This document shows positions 58,475-64,000 of a stretch of DNA of 64,000 nt, piece after piece. The translations under genes were made by a program, and so were the position numbers. Below the pieces are notes generated by a model. It saw nothing but the letters and a program-made list of their open reading frames with translations. It had not been told where the DNA came from and did not search any database. The DNA is from Bacteroidaceae bacterium (lineage in GTDB: Bacteria; Bacteroidota; Bacteroidia; Bacteroidales; Bacteroidaceae), in contig JAGBTN010000016.1 in assembly GCA_017631315.1 (NCBI GenBank), forward strand, positions 1-64,000. The letters run 5' to 3'. Within the stretch, counting starts at the first letter, position 1; the number at the start of each line of letters is the position of its first letter.

Positions 58475-58527
58475 AAAAGCATAAACTCGACATACCTCAA
58501 TTTCAGCCGATTACACAACGCCAGTAT

Positions 58528-58605
58528 ACTTGGCAAACTTAACGTGTAAAGTCGGCCGACTTAACGTGTATAGTTGCCCGACTTCTCTGCAGAAGTTTTC
58601 AAAGT
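58528..58605. repeat. 22-bp modular repeat array, locus 7 (minus orientation)
   Basis: Read on the minus strand, four units in 22-bp register have inserts TCTGCAGAGA, ATACACGTTA, TTACACGTTA and ATACTGGCGT, linked by AGTCGGGCAACT, AGTCGGCCGACT and AGTTTGCCAAGT. All three insert types known from the other loci occur here. The remainder of 58475-58682 shows nothing else. Confidence 0.75.
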
Positions 58606-58682
58606 TCTCTTGTGTGTGTTCGAGAGTACCCCAAAAAAGTTATTTTTTTATTGCTTTTTGCTCATTATTCATAACTAATTTG

Positions 58683-58690
58683 TAACTTTG
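58683..58690 (+). promoter_or_regulatory. -7 box of the BspA leader RNA
   Basis: TAACTTTG with a TTG about 22 bp upstream (58658-58660). It sets the leader 5' end near 58697. Confidence 0.6.
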
Positions 58691-58696
58691 CAACGC

Positions 58697-59015
58697 GGAA
58701 GATTACAAAACCGTCTCGGAGGAGACACTTTCGTACCTTATTAGAAATCATTGAAGCGTTATGCTCTTTCTTGCAAGCTGAGAACCTGAGAAATTTTCAA
58801 GAATTGCAAAGAACCTCGGAGACCTTTTTCTTGGTCAACGGTCATAAAGAGAACGACATAGTGGCTTCACGCGTCAGCGTGGAACTGCTCTAATCATCTT
58901 TTATGACCGGGTTTTCTCAGGACCTTCAGCTTGAAGATGGGACATACAGTTCCACGCTTCTTGCATACTGTTAATGTCCTTTTGGTGCTGGAGGACAACA
59001 AAAACGTAGTCCACT
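58697..59015 (+). ncRNA. Structured 5' leader RNA, copy 2 (upstream of the BspA-like gene)
   Basis: Same architecture as 27079-27359: hairpin GTCTC/GAGAC (58713-58717/58722-58726); closing GAAGCGT/ACGCTTC (58753-58759/58954-58960); CAAGCTGA/TCAGCTTG (58774-58781/58926-58933); CCTGAGAAA/TTTCTCAGG (58785-58793/58913-58921); GGTCATAAA/TTTATGACC (58840-58848/58900-58908); apical TTCACGC/GCGTGGA (58866-58872/58877-58883); 3' hairpin TGTCC/GGACA (58975-58979/58993-58997) with conserved loop GGTGCTG. Stems 2, 3 and 4 differ in sequence from copy 1 yet keep pairing. Copy 2 has about 45 extra nt near 58794-58839, including GACC/GGTC. Confidence 0.8.
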
Positions 59016-62000
59016 ATGGAAAAACGAAAACACATTTGGGCAATGCTGCTTTTTGTAGTATCTTGTCTATTCAGTACCAATGCTTTTGCCTACGATGCAG
59101 AGATTGACGGCATCTACTACAACTTCAACGAAAATGAAGCCACGGTAACGTATAACGACTATGATTATTACTCTGGTGACATTTTGATTCCAAAGTCTGT
59201 CATTTACAATGAAAAAACTTACTCCGTAACTAGCATAGGAGACAAAGCATTCTTTGAATGCTATGACCTTACCTCTGTCAACATACCAAACTCAGTAACT
59301 TACATTGGCTACCACGCATTCTGGGCGTGCAGTAATCTTACCTCTATTACCATACCAAACTCAGTAACTTACATTGGAACCGAAGCATTCAGTTGCTCTA
59401 GTCTTACCTCTGTAACCATACCAAACTCAGTAACAGAAATAAATTACGATGCATTCAGCAACTGCAGAGCTCTTACCTCTGTAACCATACCAAACTCAGT
59501 AACAATAATAAGAAGCAACGCATTCAGTGGCTGCGATGGTCTTACCTCTGTAATCATACCAAACTCCGTTACAAGAATAGGAAGCGATGCATTCCTTGAT
59601 TGCTATTTTACAAAAGAATCATTTATTAATAATTCTACATTAACAAGCGATACTTATTGGGGAGCAACTATTTGTGATATTGAAACAAATGATGGATTAT
59701 TAATAACAAACAATGAAGTGGTAAAATGCAGACCTTGCGCAACCTCTGTCGTCATACCCAATTCCGTTACTAGCATAGGAAAGAATGCATTCTATTGCTG
59801 CTATGGCCTTACCTCTGTTACCATCCCCAATTCCGTAACTAGCATAGGAGACAATGCATTCGGGAATTGCTCTGGCCTGAAGAAAGTCATTGTTCCTGAC
59901 ATTGCAGCATGGTGCGGTATTGCATTTGCTGACCCTAGTTCTAGCTATAGTTATTCAAATCCTTTACGTTATGCCAAACATCTTTACAGCGATGAGGCGA
60001 CAGAAATAACAAACCTTATTATCCCCAACTCCGTAACAAGCATAGGAAGCTCTGCTTTCTATAACTGCTCTGGTCTTACATCTGTAACCATACCCAACTC
60101 CGTAACAAGCATAGGAAGCTCTGCTTTCTATAACTGCTCTGGTCTTACATCTGTAACCATACCCAACTCCGTAACAAGCATAGGAAGCTCTGCTTTCTTA
60201 GGTTGCTCTGGCCTTACCTCAGTAACGATAAACAGCAATGCCGTTGCTTCTAAGTCGTATACCATTGCTAATAACTTATCTAGCGTTTTCGGCAGCCAAG
60301 TGAAAGAATACATCTTCGGCGAAGGTGTACAACAAATAGGAAACTGCGCATTATACTGCTGTTCTGGTCTTACCTCTGTTACCATTCATAACTCCGTAAC
60401 AAGCATAGGAGAGCGGGCATTCTATGACTGCGATGGGCTTACATCTGTCACCATACCTAATTCCGTAACAAACATAGGACGCGCCGCATTCTATGGCTGC
60501 GATGGCCTTACCTCTGTAACCATCCCCAACTCCGTAACAAGCATAGGAGACCAAGCATTCGATTACTGCTCTGGCCTTACCTCTGTAACGATAAACAGCA
60601 ATGCCGTTGCTTCTAAGTCGTATGACAGTGGTCATACTATAGCTAGTATTTTCGGCAGCAAAGTGAAAGAATACATCTTCGGCGAAGATGTACAACAAAT
60701 AGGAAACTGGGCATTATATCGCTGCTCTAGTCTTACCTCTGTCACCATACCAAACTCCGTTACAAGCATAGGAAGCGGCGCATTCTGTGAATGCGATGGT
60801 CTTACCTCTGTAACTATCCCTAACTCCGTAACGAGCATAGGAGAGTGGGCATTCGAACGCTGCTCTGGGCTGAAGAAAGTCATTGTTCCTGACATTGCAG
60901 CATGGTGCAGTATTGAATTTGGAAACGAATATGCAAATCCTTTATTATATGCCAAGCATCTTTACAGCGATGAGACGACGGAAATAACAAACCTTATTAT
61001 CCCCGACTCCGTAAAAAGCATAGGAAACTACGCATTCCGTCACTGCGATGGTCTTACCTCTGTAACTATCCCTAACTCCGTAACGAGCATAGGAAACGAC
61101 GCTTTCTTTTGTTGCTATGGTCTTGCCACTGTCACCATTGGTAACTCCGTAACAAGCATAGGAAGCGGTGCATTCCGTTACTGCGATGCTCTTACCTCTG
61201 TAACCATAGGAAACTCCGTAACTAGCATAGGAGACAATGCATTCTATGGCTGCTCTGGGCTGAAGAAAGTCATTGTTCCTGACATTGCAGCATGGTGTGA
61301 TATTGCATTTGGCAATCTATATGCACATCCTTTAAGTTGGAAAGGAGGAGGTAATCTTTACAGCGATGAAACGACACAAATAACAAACCTTATTATCCCC
61401 AACTCCGTAACAAGCATAGGAAACTGGGCATTCTATCGCTGCGAAGGTCTTACCTCTGTGACCATTGGCAACTCCGTAACTAGCATAGGAAGCCAAGCAT
61501 TCGATTACTGCTCTGGGCTGAAGAAAGTCATTGTTCCTGACATTGCAGCATGGTGCAGTATTGAATTTGGAAACGAATATGCAAATCCTTTATTATATGC
61601 CAAGCATCTTTACAGCGATGAGACAACAGAAATAACAAACCTTATTATCCCTAGCTCCGTAACGAGCATAGGAGACTATGCATTCCGCAACTGCAGGGCT
61701 CTTACCTCTGTCAACATACCAAACTCCGTAACGAGCATAGGAGACTATGCATTCTATTACTGCTCTGGCCTTACCTCTATAACCATTGGCAATAGTGTGA
61801 AAAGCATCGAGAACTATGCTTTTGCCTACTGTTCTAAACTGACAGACGTCTATTGTTATGCAGAGAGCGTGCCTTCAACGGGTAGCGACGCTTTTACAGA
61901 GTCGAACATCCAAAATGCTACGCTCCATGTTCCAGGCAGCAAGGCAGCATATGAAGCAGTATCTCCTTGGAATGGATTTGGTGAGATTGTAGAGATGACT

Positions 62001-62576
62001 AGCCCCATAACAGTCGGAGAAACGGGTTTTGCTACATTCTGTTCTCCATACGCTTTGGACTTCTCCGAAGTCGAAGACATTAGGGCTTACATCGTCAGTG
62101 GCTTTAACCAGGAAACGGGCACGTTAGTACTTACGCGTGTAACAGAGGTGCCTGCTGGCGAAGGACTTTACATTGCAGGAACACCAGGCGAACATCGGAT
62201 TCCGAAAACCCAAACTTCAATGTTCTATGCCAATCTGCTGAAAGGCGTAACAGAGCCAACAATCATTTCTCCCACAGATGGTAATTACACAAACTATATT
62301 CTTTCGAATGGCAGTTATGGTGTAGGCTTCTATACGCTCTCCCAAACCGGCACATTGGATGCAGGCAAAGCATACCTGCAGTTACTGACGGCAAGCGTTG
62401 CCGGCATCAAAGCATTGAAGATAGAATTCGACGAAAATGACGACCCAACCGGTATCGCCATCACCTCAACTTCTCCCACAGAAGAGAACACCATCTACAA
62501 CCTTGCTGGACAAAGAGTAAGTAAGGCACACAGAGGAATCAATATCGTAAACGGAAAGAAAGTTTTCATTAAATAA
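59016..62576 (+). CDS. BspA-like leucine-rich-repeat surface protein
   Basis: This 1186-residue protein has a signal peptide (MEKRKHIWAMLLFVVSCLFSTNAFA) followed by about 27 LRR_5 units of 23 residues (LTSVTIPNSVTSIGxxAFxxCSG). They are interspersed with four KKVIVPDIAAWC modules and two VKEYIFGE(G/D)VQQIGN modules. A C-terminal non-LRR domain (about 990-1150) and a tail IYNLAGQRVSKAHRG...GKKVFIK follow; the tail resembles Prevotella sorting tails. BspA relatives bind host matrix proteins and co-aggregate. Several repeats are identical at DNA level, indicating recent expansion. It is transcribed behind a structured leader and followed 15 bp later by a 56-residue YxxP peptide gene. Confidence 0.92.
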   Translation: MEKRKHIWAMLLFVVSCLFSTNAFAYDAEIDGIYYNFNENEATVTYNDYDYYSGDILIPKSVIYNEKTYSVTSIGDKAFFECYDLTSVNIPNSVTYIGYHAFWACSNLTSITIPNSVTYIGTEAFSCSSLTSVTIPNSVTEINYDAFSNCRALTSVTIPNSVTIIRSNAFSGCDGLTSVIIPNSVTRIGSDAFLDCYFTKESFINNSTLTSDTYWGATICDIETNDGLLITNNEVVKCRPCATSVVIPNSVTSIGKNAFYCCYGLTSVTIPNSVTSIGDNAFGNCSGLKKVIVPDIAAWCGIAFADPSSSYSYSNPLRYAKHLYSDEATEITNLIIPNSVTSIGSSAFYNCSGLTSVTIPNSVTSIGSSAFYNCSGLTSVTIPNSVTSIGSSAFLGCSGLTSVTINSNAVASKSYTIANNLSSVFGSQVKEYIFGEGVQQIGNCALYCCSGLTSVTIHNSVTSIGERAFYDCDGLTSVTIPNSVTNIGRAAFYGCDGLTSVTIPNSVTSIGDQAFDYCSGLTSVTINSNAVASKSYDSGHTIASIFGSKVKEYIFGEDVQQIGNWALYRCSSLTSVTIPNSVTSIGSGAFCECDGLTSVTIPNSVTSIGEWAFERCSGLKKVIVPDIAAWCSIEFGNEYANPLLYAKHLYSDETTEITNLIIPDSVKSIGNYAFRHCDGLTSVTIPNSVTSIGNDAFFCCYGLATVTIGNSVTSIGSGAFRYCDALTSVTIGNSVTSIGDNAFYGCSGLKKVIVPDIAAWCDIAFGNLYAHPLSWKGGGNLYSDETTQITNLIIPNSVTSIGNWAFYRCEGLTSVTIGNSVTSIGSQAFDYCSGLKKVIVPDIAAWCSIEFGNEYANPLLYAKHLYSDETTEITNLIIPSSVTSIGDYAFRNCRALTSVNIPNSVTSIGDYAFYYCSGLTSITIGNSVKSIENYAFAYCSKLTDVYCYAESVPSTGSDAFTESNIQNATLHVPGSKAAYEAVSPWNGFGEIVEMTSPITVGETGFATFCSPYALDFSEVEDIRAYIVSGFNQETGTLVLTRVTEVPAGEGLYIAGTPGEHRIPKTQTSMFYANLLKGVTEPTIISPTDGNYTNYILSNGSYGVGFYTLSQTGTLDAGKAYLQLLTASVAGIKALKIEFDENDDPTGIAITSTSPTEENTIYNLAGQRVSKAHRGINIVNGKKVFIK
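60024..60198 (+). repeat. Exact 69-bp tandem repeat (2.5 copies) in the BspA-like gene
   Basis: The sequence repeats with period 69 bp (23 codons, one LRR) without a single mismatch over 175 bp. This points to very recent duplication and a likely copy-number-variable site. Confidence 0.9.
60861..61654 (+). repeat. Pair of near-identical ~145-bp segments 648 bp apart in the BspA-like gene
   Basis: 60861-61006 and 61509-61654 encode the same LKKVIVPDIAAWCSIEFGNEY...LYAKHLYSDETTEITN module, with about three base differences. The 648-bp offset is 216 codons, so recombination between them would stay in frame. Confidence 0.8.
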
Positions 62577-62591
62577 GGTAAAAGTAGGAAA

Positions 62592-62762
62592 ATGAAAGCA
62601 AAATACGAAACACCACAGATGATTCAGGTATCTATCTCTACAAAACACCTAGTCTCTGCTTCTACAACAAATGAAAACATCTATAACGACGATCCACAAG
62701 ACCCAGGAAATGCGCTAACTAAAGAAAATAACGACCACAGCATCTGGGACAATGAATGGTAA
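62592..62762 (+). CDS. 56-residue YxxP-type small protein downstream of the BspA-like gene
   Basis: A short ORF encodes MKAKYETPQMIQVSIS at its start and DHSIWDNEW at its end, with an Asn/Asp-rich middle. It starts 15 bp after the BspA stop and is followed by a strong terminator, so it is the last gene of that transcript. The K-x-Y-x-x-P start, hydrophobic patch and W-D-x-x-W end recur, from memory, in many small Prevotella/Bacteroides proteins of unknown function. The Y-x-x-P element also resembles leader motifs of some ribosomally made peptides, but no maturation enzyme is nearby. No signal peptide. Confidence 0.7.
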   Translation: MKAKYETPQMIQVSISTKHLVSASTTNENIYNDDPQDPGNALTKENNDHSIWDNEW

Positions 62763-62781
62763 CTAAAAAATATAATATGGA

Positions 62782-62809
62782 AAGAAGGTGTGCCTAGGCA
62801 CACCTTCTT
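62782..62809. terminator. Bidirectional terminator (28-bp perfect palindrome)
   Basis: A 14-bp perfect stem centred on CCTAGG (62793-62798) is followed by a T-rich stretch on both strands. It ends the BspA/YxxP transcript and the opposing tRNA-Gly transcript. Confidence 0.85.
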
Positions 62810-62818
62810 GTTTCTTTG

Positions 62819-62891
62819 AGCGATAGACGGGGCTCGAACCCGCGACCCTCGGCTTGGGAAGCCAATGCTCTACCAACTGAGCCACTATCGC
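62819..62891 (-). tRNA. tRNA-Gly (CCC)
   Basis: Minus-strand cloverleaf: acceptor GCGATAG/CTATCGC, D-stem GCTC/GAGC, anticodon stem TTGGC/GCCGA with loop TTCCCAA (anticodon CCC), and T-arm GCGGG-TTCGAGC-CCCGT. CCA is not encoded. Confidence 0.95.
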
Positions 62892-62906
62892 ATTTGTTAA
62901 CATGTG

Positions 62907-62914
62907 CAAAGATA
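62907..62914 (-). promoter_or_regulatory. -7 box of tRNA-Gly
   Basis: TATCTTTG on the minus strand, 15 nt upstream of the tRNA 5' end. Confidence 0.65.
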
Positions 62915-63022
62915 CGAAAAAATACTTTTAAAAGAGTACATCCTGATAAATAAAAAAGTTATATATCCTTAATTTAGGGTATTTATCTCATGTTATATCT
63001 ACTATAATAAAGAAAATAATAC

Positions 63023-63030
63023 TAAATTTG
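63023..63030 (+). promoter_or_regulatory. -7 box of the rubrerythrin gene
   Basis: TAAATTTG matches TAnnTTTG, 56 nt before the ATG. The rest of 62915-63086 is AT-rich with nothing else recognised. Confidence 0.5.
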
Positions 63031-63086
63031 TATCAGAAATAATAAAAGAGAATATTTACTAGTACTAACAATTAAACAATAGAAAG

Positions 63087-63635
63087 ATGAAAAAGAAATT
63101 TGTTTGCACCGTGTGCGGATATATCTATGAGGGCGAAGAGGCACCTGCAAAGTGCCCACAGTGTGGCGTACCCGCAAGTAAATTCCAAGAGATGAGCGAA
63201 GAGGGCATGAGCTATGTAACAGAACACGTTATTGGCGTTGCCAAGGGTTGCCCACAAGAAATCTGGGAAGGCCTGCAATCTCACTTCGCTGGCGAATGCA
63301 CAGAAGTAGGTATGTATTTGGCAATGTCACGCCAAGCAGACCGTGAGGGTTATCCCGAAATTGCAGAAGCATTCAAGCGCTATGCTCTTGAGGAAGCCGA
63401 CCACGCAAGTCGCTTTGCCGAACTCATTGGTGATGTTGTTTGGGACACAAAGACGAACCTGCAAAAGCGTGCAGAGGCTGAATGTGGTGCTTGCTCAGGC
63501 AAGATGGAAATTGCAAAAGCAGCCAAAGAAGCTGGTCTGGATGCCATACACGACACTGTACACGAAATGGCTAAGGACGAAGCACGTCACGGCCGTGGCT
63601 TCGAAGGTCTTCTGAAGCGCTACTTTGGCAAGTAA
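63087..63635 (+). CDS. Reverse rubrerythrin (rubredoxin-ferritin-like peroxidase)
   Basis: This 182-residue protein has an N-terminal rubredoxin domain ([20 protein letters not shown]) followed by a ferritin-like di-iron domain. Carboxylate/His ligands are seen in [28 protein letters not shown] and [10 protein letters not shown]. This domain order is the reverse of classical rubrerythrin. It reduces hydrogen peroxide (and possibly oxygen) with electrons from NADH via a partner reductase, protecting an anaerobe. Monocistronic. Confidence 0.93.
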   Translation: MKKKFVCTVCGYIYEGEEAPAKCPQCGVPASKFQEMSEEGMSYVTEHVIGVAKGCPQEIWEGLQSHFAGECTEVGMYLAMSRQADREGYPEIAEAFKRYALEEADHASRFAELIGDVVWDTKTNLQKRAEAECGACSGKMEIAKAAKEAGLDAIHDTVHEMAKDEARHGRGFEGLLKRYFGK

Positions 63636-63638
63636 GCC

Positions 63639-64000
63639 TCAGGCTAAAAGCTGAAAGACATAAACTGACTGCCATCCTGCTGGTTTTCTTAACCAATCCT
63701 GCAGGGTGGCAGTTTTTTTGTAACCACAACGGGAAAAAAGTGCTTGCGATGCTATGTTATCATCTGGGATGTAAGCATAAAGTTGTTTTAATCCCAGAAA
63801 AGAGAAAGCATATTCCTTCAAAAGTTGAAGAGCCTCAGTAGCAACACCACGACGTTGCTGTTCTGCAAGAACAACAATACCGACTTCAGCACGAAGATGG
63901 AGGGGATCAAAATGCATAAGGTCAAGAAAACCGACACCAATACCTTCTGTTGTCTCGATAACAAATCGCAACTGGCGGTCTCGATAAAGATCATTTGTGT
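63639..64000 (-). CDS. GNAT-family N-acetyltransferase, N-terminus cut by window edge
   Basis: The open frame runs off the window end (upstream residues read TNDLYRDRQ before LRFVIE), so the apparent TTG start at 63971 is internal. The visible ~120 residues contain the GNAT acetyl-CoA core: VGFLDLMHFDP, AEVGIVVLAEQQRRGVATEAL (motif A, Q/RxxGxA-like) and SQALFSRCGYKKT. It resembles RimL/SpeG-like acetyltransferases; the substrate is unknown. Its 3' end contains the terminator hairpin of the convergent rubrerythrin gene. Confidence 0.88.
   Translation of the reverse strand, partial: TNDLYRDRQLRFVIETTEGIGVGFLDLMHFDPLHLRAEVGIVVLAEQQRRGVATEALQLLKEYAFSFLGLKQLYAYIPDDNIASQALFSRCGYKKTATLQDWLRKPAGWQSVYVFQLLA
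63668..63719 (+). terminator. Terminator of the rubrerythrin gene, inside the GNAT coding sequence
   Basis: ACTGCCATCCTGC (63668-63680) pairs with GCAGGGTGGCAGT (63701-63713) with one G-T wobble, followed by a run of Ts (63714-63719). Confidence 0.75.

Overview
The window comes from a Bacteroidales genome, most likely Prevotellaceae (Prevotella-like). The evidence is the Bacteroidetes promoter (TTG, about 20 bp, TAnnTTTG) found upstream of most transcription units, the lack of Shine-Dalgarno sequences, Bacteroidales-restricted families (DUF3108, DUF4348, DUF4494, PorT-like, CHU_C, golvesin-type, FISUMP, BspA-like LRR) and the C-terminal 'IYNL(A/G)GQR...NGKK' tails on secreted proteins. There are no rRNAs, CRISPR arrays, transposases or phage genes. 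It is mostly ordinary chromosome with several surface-protein islands.

Layout. 1-302: divergent tRNA-Phe (cut by the window edge) and tRNA-Pro. 502-7139 (minus): acpP-fabF-rnc-GH3-lipoprotein-DUF3108, a lipid/envelope operon. 7427-9862: priA. 10139-13767 (plus): ribE, double alpha/beta hydrolase, folA, thyA, a compact cofactor/nucleotide operon. 13764-14717: secreted nitroreductase fused to a TonB C-terminal domain. 15087-15160: tRNA-Met. 15342-16391: aroB, convergent with leuA-leuC-leuD-citramalate-synthase-like (16480-21556, no leuB). 22272-26678: large secreted GH2 enzyme. 27079-28973: structured leader RNA plus FISUMP lipoprotein. 29162-38558 (minus): GH25 lysozyme, pfp, nadE, htpG, clpC. 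38999-41059: BspA-like protein without a signal peptide. 41147-44675 (minus): uvrA and a CHU_C protein. 44778-46844: LysM/periplasmic-binding protein and PorT-like barrel. 46845-49561 (minus): MBL hydrolase, murB, DUF4348 lipoprotein. 49687-58474 (plus): pheS, small conserved gene, acyltransferase, golvesin/amidase protein, unknown gene, ygiQ, DUF4494, yggS. 58697-62762: second copy of the structured leader, a 1186-residue BspA-like protein and a 56-residue YxxP peptide. 62819-62891: tRNA-Gly. 63087-64000: reverse rubrerythrin and a partial GNAT gene.

The least ordinary signals are: (1) two ~280-320 nt 5' leaders, 31 kb apart, sharing a multi-stem RNA architecture with compensatory base changes, both in front of surface-protein genes; (2) seven intergenic arrays built on a strict 22-bp module (a 12-nt AGTYGGGCAACT element alternating with 10-nt near-palindromic inserts); (3) NadE with Gly in place of the glutaminase nucleophile Cys; (4) ClpC with Asn in place of Ser/Thr in the first Walker A; (5) a nitroreductase-TonB fusion; (6) hypervariable faces in the tandem FISUMP domains; (7) a YxxP-type mini-protein behind the BspA gene.
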